DNA from: Xenorhabdus beddingii
Lineage (GTDB): Bacteria; Pseudomonadota; Gammaproteobacteria; Enterobacterales; Enterobacteriaceae
Direction of reading: 5' to 3'
DNA length: 64,000 nt
Assembly (NCBI RefSeq): GCF_002127545.1
Contig: NZ_MUBK01000007.1
Location: 1 to 64,000, forward strand
Shown here: positions 26,086-35,393 of the stretch, piece after piece
Position numbering within the stretch: position 1 is the first letter of the stretch
How the letters are laid out: the number at the start of each line of letters is the position of its first letter
Program-made: the position numbers and the translations under genes
Notes under the pieces: model-generated
Database searches by the model: none
What the model was told of the DNA's origin: nothing
Seen by the model: only the letters and a program-made list of their open reading frames with translations

Positions 26086-27915
26086 ATGGTTATGCGATTC
26101 ACCATTGTTAAAAACACCGGTACAAACCAACCGCCACAGCTCAGTTATGAGTTCATACCGCCGGGCGGCACTATTGGCCGTAGCCCGGACAATAACTGGG
26201 TTTTACCCGATGAAGAACAGGCTATTGCCCGCTTACAGGCCATTGTATCCATTTCTTCCGATGGCGAATGTCGTATAACTAATCGAGGGGCTGCCTCTGA
26301 GATTTTACTGAACACAATACCCATGGCGCCCGACCGTCAGATTGAAGTTCGTGATGGTGACATGCTGAACATGGGGGAATACCAAATTCAAGTTGTTAAT
26401 GTCAGCCAAAGTGCCCCGCCTGTGGCTACAACCCGTGTTCTCAATACGACTCGCCCCTTCGGCGATAAGTCGGAAAATATCCCTAATGAAATTTGGGATG
26501 GATTAGAAAATATTTTCACTGCAACCGAGGCAACACCCACGCAAGAGGCCCGGCAAAAGCCTCAGGAACTGCATGACAATAACCCGCTAATCAAGCCCCA
26601 GCAACATCAGGAGCGTAATCCCATCGACCCACTCGCACAAATGGAAACAACAATCAGCCTTGATGATCTGCAATTTCGCGCCACTGATCCCGTTACGATG
26701 TTTAATCCAGATACTGATTTACAACAAGAAAACATTCTGAATGACACCACGCCCAGCACGTTATTACAATCATTATCAAAACCATCATCAAAACCATTAT
26801 CAACACAAAGAAAACAATATGATCAGCGAGATGACAAATCAGACGTTGATCCCTTGGCACTGTTTACCAATAAATTGTTTACCGATAAATTGTTTACCGA
26901 TAAACATACACGGAAAGAGATTAAAAATGATGATCCTCTTAGCCTAATGCTGGATAATGCTGAACCACTGGCACCTTTGGATAACACAACGATTTCTGCA
27001 TCACAGGAAAACCCTTATCAGGATAAATCAGCCTATTTTACGCAAGCATCTTCCCCCCCCTTGCCACCCCTTTTCGCAACAGAGGATACAACAGAAAAGT
27101 TAACCCAAAAACCGCCAGATGCCGATCCCCAGAATCAGAATCCAGTTAATCACCAATACCCTATCAATAATGCCGATAAGATTAATAGTGCCGATCATAC
27201 CCATAATTCGACTTCCCGTCGTGATAATGGCATTGATGCCAGTGAGCGCCTTAATATTGATCCTGTTACATATAAAATCAATCCTGCCAAAACAGATGAA
27301 GTCAAATTAGAAGGTAAATTATTGGCGGCTTTATTGGATGGCATGGGACTCAATCATTTTCAACCGCTGCAATTCGATGAACATATCATGTATCAACTGG
27401 GCAAATTACTCAGCCAGCTCTCCCAGGGAATTATGGCTCTGAACGCGGCACGAACCCAGCTAAAACATCAGGCGAATGCTGAAATGACCCAGATTCTGAC
27501 AGATGCCAACAACCCGTTTAAACTACTGCCTTCGGGTCAGGCGGTGCTGGTTCAAATGTTTGGGACGCATATGCCGGGTTTTATGGCACCGGAACAGGCA
27601 ACACGGGATATCTTAATCGAACTACAGGCTCATCAATTAGGCATGATTGCGGGGTTACACTCCATTACAGCAGATATTTTGCAATCATTCGAGCCTGACG
27701 TGATTGAGAGAAGAGCACGTGAAGAAGGTGGATTTTCCCGCTTATCATTATCGTCAACTTATAAAGCCTCTTTATGGGACTATCTCTCTAAGTATCATCA
27801 GAAAATAGCGCATGAATTTAAACAACATCATGTCCTGTTTGGTGAAAATTTCCTGCAAGCCTATGAGGCAGAAGTCGAGCGATATAAAAATTCTCAAGAT
27901 AGATCAAGAAAATAA
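26086..27915 (+). CDS. tagH: T6SS FHA-domain protein TagH
   Basis: A 609-residue protein with an N-terminal FHA domain (PPGGTIGRSPDNNWVLPDEE, residues about 10-100) that binds phosphothreonine. A long Asp/Asn/Gln/Pro-rich low-complexity linker (about 110-400) follows, then a conserved TagH C-terminal domain (LDGMGLNHFQPLQFDEHIMY through MFGTHMPGFMAPEQATRD). In the threonine-phosphorylation pathway of T6SS, a PpkA kinase phosphorylates an FHA protein to trigger assembly; a kinase gene lies downstream. The linker contains short tandem repeats, including three 15-base units at 26863-26907. ATG at 26092 is an alternative start. Confidence 0.9.
   Translation: MVMRFTIVKNTGTNQPPQLSYEFIPPGGTIGRSPDNNWVLPDEEQAIARLQAIVSISSDGECRITNRGAASEILLNTIPMAPDRQIEVRDGDMLNMGEYQIQVVNVSQSAPPVATTRVLNTTRPFGDKSENIPNEIWDGLENIFTATEATPTQEARQKPQELHDNNPLIKPQQHQERNPIDPLAQMETTISLDDLQFRATDPVTMFNPDTDLQQENILNDTTPSTLLQSLSKPSSKPLSTQRKQYDQRDDKSDVDPLALFTNKLFTDKLFTDKHTRKEIKNDDPLSLMLDNAEPLAPLDNTTISASQENPYQDKSAYFTQASSPPLPPLFATEDTTEKLTQKPPDADPQNQNPVNHQYPINNADKINSADHTHNSTSRRDNGIDASERLNIDPVTYKINPAKTDEVKLEGKLLAALLDGMGLNHFQPLQFDEHIMYQLGKLLSQLSQGIMALNAARTQLKHQANAEMTQILTDANNPFKLLPSGQAVLVQMFGTHMPGFMAPEQATRDILIELQAHQLGMIAGLHSITADILQSFEPDVIERRAREEGGFSRLSLSSTYKASLWDYLSKYHQKIAHEFKQHHVLFGENFLQAYEAEVERYKNSQDRSRK
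26863..26907 (+). repeat. three 15-bp tandem units inside tagH
   Basis: Three in-frame copies of TTTACCRATAAATTG (the last diverging at its end) encode FTNKL FTDKL FTDKH in the low-complexity linker. Confidence 0.85.
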
Positions 27916-28024
27916 AAAAATTAGTGTTAAAAAATAGCTCGTGTTAGTACTTCTTTCCTGCAATTTTTTCGTCACCTTAATCAATATTTCCTATACCCAC
28001 AATGCCTAACCTAATAGGTGACTA

Positions 28025-28579
28025 ATGAATGACAATATCACTTTATTATATGGCGGTTACCATGCACGAAAACCTCCTGCGCGCATAACCGCCAGAGATA
28101 AAATGCTGCCTTCTTTACTCGACAGACTCACAGATAATGAACCCGACAAGAAAAAAGAAACGGTCAGCAATTACTTACTGTCACACAAAGCCCTGCGACA
28201 AAATGTGCTACGTGATTTGCAGTGGCTGCTCAACAGCATCAATAAAGGAGATCATCAGGATCTTGCCTTTTTCCCAGAAATACAACGCTCCACCTATAAC
28301 TTCGGCATAACGCCGTTGGCGGGTAAAAACATGTCTGATATTGAATGGGATGATATTCAAAATAAGATTATTCATGCCATTCATGTTTTTGAACCCCGCA
28401 TCATTCCCGACGAACTTCAGGTGAATTGTATTTCCGATATGACCTCACTGTACCTATACAATGTATTATCCATCGAAATAAAAGGGTTTTTGTGGTGTAT
28501 TCCTTGGCCACTGGAATTCCTGTTCCGCAGTGATATCGATCTGGAAAATGGCTATTTCACCATGCAAGAAGCAGGATAA
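28025..28579 (+). CDS. tssE: T6SS baseplate protein TssE (gp25-like)
   Basis: A 184-residue gp25-like lysozyme-fold baseplate protein. Family features are the early LLPSLLDRLTD-type motif (PSLLDRLTDNEPDKK), RDLQWLLNS, and the core PEIQRSTYNFGITPLAGK. It forms the wedge with TssF and TssG and primes sheath polymerisation. It follows tagH after 109 AT-rich bases and precedes tssF by 17 bases. No lysozyme activity is expected in this family. Confidence 0.93.
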   Translation: MNDNITLLYGGYHARKPPARITARDKMLPSLLDRLTDNEPDKKKETVSNYLLSHKALRQNVLRDLQWLLNSINKGDHQDLAFFPEIQRSTYNFGITPLAGKNMSDIEWDDIQNKIIHAIHVFEPRIIPDELQVNCISDMTSLYLYNVLSIEIKGFLWCIPWPLEFLFRSDIDLENGYFTMQEAG

Positions 28580-28596
28580 AAAATACAGGAAAAATA

Positions 28597-30471
28597 ATGG
28601 ATAGCAAATTACTGGAATATTACAATCGAGAGCTGATGTATTTGCGTGAAATGGGCAAAGAATTTGCTGAACGCTATCCCAAAGTTGCCAGCCGGCTGGG
28701 AATGCACGGTATTGAGATCGCCGATCCCTATGTTGAACGCCTGTTGGAAGGTTTTGCTTTCCTGACTTCCCGCATCCAGTTAAAAATGGATGCCGAGTTT
28801 CAACATTTTACCCAGCATTTATTGGAAATGCTGTACCCAAACTATTTGGCTCCCACTCCCTCAATGGCGATCACCCAACTCCAGCCTGACCTGAGTAAGG
28901 GAGACATCAGCCATGGGTTTTTGGTCCCGCGCGGCACCATCATGCTCTGTCAGGCACTGAAAAAAGAGGGAATTACGTTTCAGTACGCTACCACTCAGGA
29001 TGTCGTTTTACAGCCATTGACATTAAAAAACGTTGAACTTGGCAAAATCCCCGCCAATATTCCGCTTATGGGATTGAATCTTCATCAATATGGGGCGGTC
29101 AGCGCACTGCGGCTCCGCCTTGCCTGTGAAGGAAAGTTTTTTCTCGAAGAGCTGAATCTGAATAAACTGACTTTTTTTCTCTCAGCACCCGATATTCAGT
29201 CCCAAAAATTGCTGGAACTGATTATGGAGCACTCTGTTGGCATGGTCTGCCAGACAGGGGCTGAAACGCCGCAATATCAGGTTTTACCTGATATTTCACC
29301 ACATCATGAAGGTTTTGAAGATAATCAGGCACTTTTGCCTAACGATCCCCGTAATTTCAGCGGATACCGCCAAGTTCAAGAGTATTTTGCCTTTCCAGCC
29401 TGTTTCCGTTTCTTCAGTATTCAGGGGATGCAATCTTTGCTGGAACAAACAAAAAAAGAGAATGAATTTGAACTCATCTTACTTTTGGACAAAACTGACA
29501 GTGACTTAGAAAGTTTAGTCGATGTCTCCTATTTGGCATTGAACTGTACTCCCGTCATCAATTTATTCCCCAAAGTCACTGAACGAGTCACTGTCGATGA
29601 GAGCACCAATGAATATCATCTGGTTGTCGATAATGTCCGTCCTCTGGATTACGAAATTTTTTCTGTGCAACGCCTATATGGTGCCGATAAGCAACACAAC
29701 GAAGAACGTATATTCCGCCCTTTCTGGTCAACGAACAGTGATGACAAAAGCAATTACGGCGCTTATTTTACCCTGCGCCGTGATCCCCGCGTTTTGTCAG
29801 AACATGCTTATCATTACGGAACCCGCACCAGCTATGTGGGTACAGAAACATTTATCTCCATTGTCGATGAACATCATTCTCCGTGGCCTGACGCACTCAA
29901 ATATTTGAGTGCCGATGTTATGTGTACCAACCGCGATTTACCGGCGATGCTACGGCAACAGGATATCGACAGTTTTGTGATGTTGGACTCTATTCCTATT
30001 AGTCAAATTATCTTTCTCAAGAGGCCCACGATCCCACACCCAGCCCTGGCAGAAGGTGCCACATCATGGAATTTAATCAGCCAGCTACAAATCAATTATT
30101 TGAACCTGATGGATAAAGGCAAAAAGGAAGGAACTCAGGCACTACGGCAATTATTAAGCCTCTATGCCAATCTTGCTGAACCGGCAGTAACACGTCAAAT
30201 CAATGGAATACGCCATTGCTCGTTAAAAGAAATTTATCGTCGGGCGCCTGAACCAGGGCCAATCGCTTTCGCCCGTGGCATCAGTATTAAACTTGAAGTG
30301 AATGAACAAGAGTTTGCAGGTAACAGCCCATGGCTTCTGGGCAGTGTGTTGGCAAAGTTATTCTCACGTCTGGTGACGATAAACTCATTCACGGAGATGA
30401 CACTGCATAGCCAACAACGCGGGCAAATCGGTTTTTGGTCTGCCCGCATGGGCAGCAAGAAACTGATATGA
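28597..30471 (+). CDS. tssF: T6SS baseplate protein TssF
   Basis: A 624-residue TssF, opening with LLEYYNRELMYLREMGKEFA and continuing PKVASRLGMHGIEIADPYVE, the signature of the family. The C-terminal part has ISIKLEVNEQEFAGNSPWLL, also typical. Two TssF with one TssG and one TssE form each baseplate wedge around the VgrG hub. Starts 17 bases after tssE. Length is standard. Confidence 0.96.
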   Translation: MDSKLLEYYNRELMYLREMGKEFAERYPKVASRLGMHGIEIADPYVERLLEGFAFLTSRIQLKMDAEFQHFTQHLLEMLYPNYLAPTPSMAITQLQPDLSKGDISHGFLVPRGTIMLCQALKKEGITFQYATTQDVVLQPLTLKNVELGKIPANIPLMGLNLHQYGAVSALRLRLACEGKFFLEELNLNKLTFFLSAPDIQSQKLLELIMEHSVGMVCQTGAETPQYQVLPDISPHHEGFEDNQALLPNDPRNFSGYRQVQEYFAFPACFRFFSIQGMQSLLEQTKKENEFELILLLDKTDSDLESLVDVSYLALNCTPVINLFPKVTERVTVDESTNEYHLVVDNVRPLDYEIFSVQRLYGADKQHNEERIFRPFWSTNSDDKSNYGAYFTLRRDPRVLSEHAYHYGTRTSYVGTETFISIVDEHHSPWPDALKYLSADVMCTNRDLPAMLRQQDIDSFVMLDSIPISQIIFLKRPTIPHPALAEGATSWNLISQLQINYLNLMDKGKKEGTQALRQLLSLYANLAEPAVTRQINGIRHCSLKEIYRRAPEPGPIAFARGISIKLEVNEQEFAGNSPWLLGSVLAKLFSRLVTINSFTEMTLHSQQRGQIGFWSARMGSKKLI

Positions 30472-30529
30472 GACGATATTTATCCCGATAGATGGGTTGA
30501 TCTTGTTGATATAAAAGATAGAGATACAG

Positions 30530-31645
30530 ATGACTATGAAAGCAGGTATTGTTGCCATTCATCGTGTGTGTCGTTTACCCAATGCTTTTTGGCAGCAACT
30601 CACGCAAGTCCCGTGGCAATTTGATTTATTCCAGACTCTGCGCCGGATTGACGCTCAATCCGGCGAATATTATCGGCTGGGGACGGCCCCATTACCACGA
30701 TATGAACCCTTGCGCTTGGGGCAAAAAGCGTCAATGGCTTTCGCGCCTTCGACGATTTCAGCCGTTCAACAGCGGGAAAATTCAACATTGTATGAAATTC
30801 TCATTTACAGTTTCGGGTTATTTGGCCCCAATGGTCCCTTGCCACTGCATCTGACTGAATATGCCTATACGCGGGAATATAATTATCACGACCCCACGTT
30901 GAATGCCTTTGCTAATTTATTCCACCACCGCCTGATACTTTTGTTCTATCGAGCCTGGGCTAATGCACAACCCATTTCATCACTGGATAGGCCGGATCAT
31001 CAGCCCTTTTGCCATTATTTGGCCTGCCTGATAGGCATGGGACTGCCCGCCCAACAGACGTCCCCTGAAATGCCCGACAATAACACGGTCGATCATACCA
31101 CCAGCAACAACGCTGTCAAAAGCCACGCCTGTTACTCGCTGGCAGGTCATCTTTCCCGTCAGGGGCATGGTGCGGAAGGGCTGGAGAAGATTTTACTGTT
31201 TTATTTCCAAGTGCCCATCAAAGTTCTCCAGAATATCCCACAATGGTTAACCATAGAAACTCAGGATCAAGCGCGATTGACCGCAGGGCGTCATATGCCC
31301 CGCTTAGGAAAATCTACGTTTTTAGGCACCGCCGTATACGATATTCAACATAAATTCCGCATTGAGTTAGGGCCATTAACAAAATCAGAATATGACATGT
31401 TTCTGCCAGGACAACCCAAGGCACAACAATTGTGCGATTGGGTCTACCGATATTTAGGTATTGAATATCTCTGGGATATCAAGCTGATCCTGGATAAATC
31501 CGTCATGACCGAAATACGTTTGTCAGCAACCGTCCAATTGGGCCTGAATAGCTGGATTGGGCAAGTCGCTGAACCGACTCATCATGATGATTTAATCTAT
31601 CACCCTGACCCCCCCCGGAACGAATCCAACGCTATTGATCTATAA
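30530..31645 (+). CDS. tssG: T6SS baseplate protein TssG
   Basis: A 371-residue TssG (WQFDLFQTLRRIDAQSGEYY near residue 30; SFGLFGPNGPLPLHLTEYA; FHHRLILLFYRAW; the LGTAVYDIQHKFRIELGPL block). It is the wedge scaffold with TssF and TssE. About 58 bases separate it from tssF. After its stop a 10-base sequence, CTATTGATCT, is repeated 17 bases apart, spanning the stop codon. The central insert (about residues 170-195) is polar and variable. Confidence 0.95.
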   Translation: MTMKAGIVAIHRVCRLPNAFWQQLTQVPWQFDLFQTLRRIDAQSGEYYRLGTAPLPRYEPLRLGQKASMAFAPSTISAVQQRENSTLYEILIYSFGLFGPNGPLPLHLTEYAYTREYNYHDPTLNAFANLFHHRLILLFYRAWANAQPISSLDRPDHQPFCHYLACLIGMGLPAQQTSPEMPDNNTVDHTTSNNAVKSHACYSLAGHLSRQGHGAEGLEKILLFYFQVPIKVLQNIPQWLTIETQDQARLTAGRHMPRLGKSTFLGTAVYDIQHKFRIELGPLTKSEYDMFLPGQPKAQQLCDWVYRYLGIEYLWDIKLILDKSVMTEIRLSATVQLGLNSWIGQVAEPTHHDDLIYHPDPPRNESNAIDL

Positions 31646-31706
31646 CCACTATTGATCTCTGGTTAACTTCTCCCATAACCAACAACTATTATTGCGGGTT
31701 ACCTTT

Positions 31707-34328
31707 ATGTCGGAAATCAGTCGTTCTGTTCTCTTTGGTAAACTTAATCGTCTATTATTCACTTCGCTGGAAAATGCCACCACATTCTGCAAACTACGCA
31801 GTAATCCTTATGTCGAATTAGTGCATTGGTTACATCAGCTCATGCAGCAGCAAAATAGTGATTTGCGGTTCATTGTCCGTTACTTTGCGCTGGATGAACC
31901 CACCCTGACAAAAGATATTATTGCTGCACTGGATCGCTTACCACGCGGTGCCAGCACCATCTCTGATCTCTCTGAGCAAATTGACAGCGCGGTAGAACGT
32001 GCCTGGGTCTATGGCTCCCTGAAATTTGGCGTTGACAAAATCCGCAGTGCGCACTGGCTGATTGGGATGTTGAAAACGTTCAATCTGCGCAATACCCTGA
32101 AAGCCATTTCCCCTCAGTTTGATCGGATCAATACAGAGACTCTGGTGGATAATTTTAACGCCATCTGCGGTAGCAGTGATGAAGCTCAGGAGAGTCGCGA
32201 ACTCTCGTCCAATCATGCACAAACACCGATGCAATCCCCGACTGACAGTGCATTGCAGAAATATGGACAAGAACTGACTGCCCGTGCCCGCAAAGGTGAT
32301 ATTGACCCTGTATCAGGGCGCGATGAAGAGATCCGCCAAATTATCGATATTCTGATGCGTCGGCGGCAAAATAATCCTCTGCTGACCGGTGAAGCCGGGG
32401 TCGGCAAAACTGCCGTCATTGAAGGGCTGGCATTGCGGATTGCAACGAACGAAGTTCCCCCTCCCCTACAGAATGTCCAGCTTTGGCTATTGGATATCGG
32501 TATGTTACAGGCGGGTGCGGGGGTCAGGGGTGAGTTCGAATCCCGCTTACGCAAAGTCATTGAAGAAGTACAATCCAGCCCGATCCCCATCATTCTGTTT
32601 ATTGATGAAATTCATACGCTGATCGGCGCCGGTGGACAACAAGGAACCGGCGATGCGGCTAACTTGTTAAAGCCCGCATTGGCACGGGGTCATTTACGCA
32701 CCCTTGGTGCCACCACATGGTCAGAATACAAAAAATATATCGAAAAAGACCCCGCCCTTACCCGCCGTTTTCAGGTTGTTCCAGTCCATGAACCGGATGA
32801 AACCAAGGCGCTGTTAATGCTGCGCAGTCTGGTGAATACGCTGGAAAAACATCACCATGTTCTTTTATTGGATGAAGCGGTTGAAGCGGCGGTACGTCTC
32901 TCCCACCGCTATATTCCTGCCCGTCAGTTACCGGATAAAGCTATTGCTTTGCTGGATACCGCCTGTGCCAGGGTTGCAATTAGCCAACACGCTGAACCGC
33001 CTCAGTTGGAAAATTGCCGCCATCAAATTGATGCCTTGCAGATTGAGTTGGAAATCGCTGAACGGGAATCAAAAGTCGGCGTCGGAGATCCGCAGCGCTC
33101 AGAAACCCTCCTGAATCAACTCTCGATACTGAAGGAAAAACGCATCCAACTGGAAAATCGCTGGCAACAAGAACTTGTTTTAATTAATAAAATCATTCAG
33201 CTACAAACCCAGTTGCATGAACAGAAACCGGACGATACCAATGCGCTCCACACTGAACTGAGAGAACAACAGCAGCAATTGAAAACGGTACAGGAAGAGA
33301 TGCCCCTGATCTTTGCCACCGTAGACAGCCATGTTGTTTCTGCGGTTGTATCGGACTGGACGGGTATTCCGCTCAGCCGGATGGTAAAAGATGAAATTGA
33401 GGCGGTATTACAGTTGGCTGATACCCTTAACCAACGTGTCATCGGTCAGTACCATGCCTTAGAATTAATCGCAAAACGGGTGCGTACTTCGCGGGCCAGA
33501 TTAGATGATCCGAATAAACCGGTGGGTGTCTTTATGCTGTGTGGTCCCTCCGGGGTGGGTAAAACTGAAACCGCTCTGGCTCTGGCAGAAACGCTATATG
33601 GGGGTGAACAGAATCTGATCACCATCAATATGAGTGAGTTTCAGGAAGCCCACACCGTATCTACATTGAAAGGTGCCCCACCGGGCTACGTCGGTTATGG
33701 TGAAGGTGGTGTGTTGACCGAAGCCGTCCGGCGTCGCCCCTACAGTGTGGTGTTGCTGGATGAAATTGAAAAGGCCCATTCCGATGTCCATGAAATTTTC
33801 TTTCAGGTCTTTGACAAAGGCTGGATGGAAGATGGTGAAGGTCGCCACATTGATTTTCGCAACACCATTATTATCCTGACATCGAATGTTGGCGCTGATT
33901 TAGTCAGCGCGTTATGTTTACCGCAAGCATCCATTCCAGACCCGGAAAAACTCGGCACGGCATTGCGAAAACCGTTACTGCAGGTCTTTCCTGCCGCTTT
34001 GCTTGGACGTTTGCTGGTTATTCCATACTACCCATTGAGTGATGAAGTCATGACCAATATCGTTCATCTGCAATTGGATCGCATTAGGAAACGCCTGCTG
34101 GAAAATCATGGTATTATCGCAACATTCGATAACGCCATGGTTAAACATATCGTCGAACGATGTACAGAAATCGAATCAGGGGGTCGCATGGTCGATGCCA
34201 TCCTGACCAACACGTTACTTCCCCAGATCAGTCAGCACCTTCTGTCTGCCACGGTCAATGACCAACAATATCATCAGTTACACGTCTTTCTCGAACAAGG
34301 TGAATTTCAATGCCAATTCACAAATTAG
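31707..34328 (+). CDS. clpV: T6SS sheath-disassembly AAA+ ATPase ClpV (TssH)
   Basis: An 873-residue HSP100/ClpB-type AAA+ protein. The N-domain (about 1-160) binds the contracted sheath. D1 has Walker A GEAGVGKTAV (about 227-236); a middle coiled region (about 440-530) is rich in Glu/Gln; D2 has Walker A GPSGVGKTETA (about 613-623) and the pore loop GAPPGYVGYGEGG. ClpV hexamers pull apart contracted TssBC sheath for reuse. I chose the ATG at 31707 (MSEISRSVLFG matches family starts); an upstream TTG at 31692 in frame is less likely. It lies 26 bases before the kinase gene. Confidence 0.97.
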   Translation: MSEISRSVLFGKLNRLLFTSLENATTFCKLRSNPYVELVHWLHQLMQQQNSDLRFIVRYFALDEPTLTKDIIAALDRLPRGASTISDLSEQIDSAVERAWVYGSLKFGVDKIRSAHWLIGMLKTFNLRNTLKAISPQFDRINTETLVDNFNAICGSSDEAQESRELSSNHAQTPMQSPTDSALQKYGQELTARARKGDIDPVSGRDEEIRQIIDILMRRRQNNPLLTGEAGVGKTAVIEGLALRIATNEVPPPLQNVQLWLLDIGMLQAGAGVRGEFESRLRKVIEEVQSSPIPIILFIDEIHTLIGAGGQQGTGDAANLLKPALARGHLRTLGATTWSEYKKYIEKDPALTRRFQVVPVHEPDETKALLMLRSLVNTLEKHHHVLLLDEAVEAAVRLSHRYIPARQLPDKAIALLDTACARVAISQHAEPPQLENCRHQIDALQIELEIAERESKVGVGDPQRSETLLNQLSILKEKRIQLENRWQQELVLINKIIQLQTQLHEQKPDDTNALHTELREQQQQLKTVQEEMPLIFATVDSHVVSAVVSDWTGIPLSRMVKDEIEAVLQLADTLNQRVIGQYHALELIAKRVRTSRARLDDPNKPVGVFMLCGPSGVGKTETALALAETLYGGEQNLITINMSEFQEAHTVSTLKGAPPGYVGYGEGGVLTEAVRRRPYSVVLLDEIEKAHSDVHEIFFQVFDKGWMEDGEGRHIDFRNTIIILTSNVGADLVSALCLPQASIPDPEKLGTALRKPLLQVFPAALLGRLLVIPYYPLSDEVMTNIVHLQLDRIRKRLLENHGIIATFDNAMVKHIVERCTEIESGGRMVDAILTNTLLPQISQHLLSATVNDQQYHQLHVFLEQGEFQCQFTN

Positions 34329-34354
34329 ATTTGTGAGCAGGAGACCCTTTCATT

Positions 34355-35323
34355 ATGTTGAATTCCCATAACAACCCTCTCAGGGACAATCCGCTAGCCA
34401 TCCATACACTTCCCATCGGGTACTGTCTGAATGAATTTGAAATCGAAAAAGTGATTGGCAAGGGCGGATTCGGCATTGTATATCGCGCTTGGGATCATCA
34501 TCTGAAACAAAGCATTGCCATCAAAGAGTATATGCCGGTTTCTCTGGTCATACGTGGGGAAGATCTCACGTTAAAGCTGCGCAGAAAAAGTTTCAGGGAT
34601 AGTTTTCAAATCGGGCTGACGAATTTTATGCGTGAGGCTCATTTTATGAGTTGTTTCCGTCACCCCTGCCTGCCACCTTTTCTTCGTTTCTGGCAAAAAA
34701 ACGGGACCGCCTATATTGCAACCTCTTTTTACAATGGCATGACGTTAAAGGCATTGCAGGCAAAACAACCGGAAATAATCAATCAACGCTGGCTGTGCAA
34801 CATCTTGTATTCTTTGCTGGATGCGATCGATACGCTCCATCAGGCAGCCTATCTGCACTGTGATATCTCTTTGGATAATATCCTGATCCAAGAGAATGGC
34901 ACCCCGATACTACTTGACTTAGGTTCAGCCAGAAAACTGACTGATCGGCTGGCGGATAAATCTGAGATCACCATCAGACCCGGCTTTACGCCGATTGAGC
35001 AATACACCGCCAATGACGAAGGACAACAAGGACCTTGGACAGATATCTATGCACTGGGAGCGGCGCTTCATACTTTAATTGCAGGAAGCCCCCCACCAGT
35101 GAGTATTGTGCGCAATATTGAAGACCATTATCAACCTTTGGTAAAACGACACCTTGTGGGTTATTCTCTCTCATTTCTGCATGCCATCGATTGTGCTTTA
35201 TCCATCCAACCTTCTGAACGACCCATGACTATTTCCGAATTAGCCGCGCTGATAAAATTACCTGCCAGAGAATCTTGCCTGCCTCTGACATTATCGGGTT
35301 CTGGTACGCTATCTGAGTATTGA
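34355..35323 (+). CDS. T6SS-linked Ser/Thr protein kinase (PpkA-like)
   Basis: A 322-residue Hanks-type kinase domain with no transmembrane or sensor domain. It shows the glycine-rich loop IGKGGFGIVYRAW, the ATP lysine in SIAIKEYMP, the catalytic loop HCDISLDNILI (HRD replaced by HCD), the metal motif DLGSAR (DFG replaced by DLG) and TPIEQY in the P+1 region. These changes occur in active T6SS kinases. It presumably phosphorylates TagH or another T6SS protein to control firing. Classical PpkA has a membrane anchor and periplasmic sensor, missing here. No PppA-type phosphatase is visible in the window. It is followed by a 70-base spacer with a 16-base duplication and then the YopJ-like gene. 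Confidence 0.88.
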   Translation: MLNSHNNPLRDNPLAIHTLPIGYCLNEFEIEKVIGKGGFGIVYRAWDHHLKQSIAIKEYMPVSLVIRGEDLTLKLRRKSFRDSFQIGLTNFMREAHFMSCFRHPCLPPFLRFWQKNGTAYIATSFYNGMTLKALQAKQPEIINQRWLCNILYSLLDAIDTLHQAAYLHCDISLDNILIQENGTPILLDLGSARKLTDRLADKSEITIRPGFTPIEQYTANDEGQQGPWTDIYALGAALHTLIAGSPPPVSIVRNIEDHYQPLVKRHLVGYSLSFLHAIDCALSIQPSERPMTISELAALIKLPARESCLPLTLSGSGTLSEY

Positions 35324-35324
35324 A

Positions 35325-35353
35325 AATTCCTGCATTTATCAATTCCTGCATTT
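35325..35353 (+). repeat. direct repeat after the kinase stop
   Basis: AATTCCTGCATTT occurs at 35325 and again at 35341 (period 16), directly behind the kinase stop codon. Confidence 0.8.
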
Positions 35354-35393
35354 CTATTGTAGATTCGAACACCCATGATCCGAGATAAATCCC

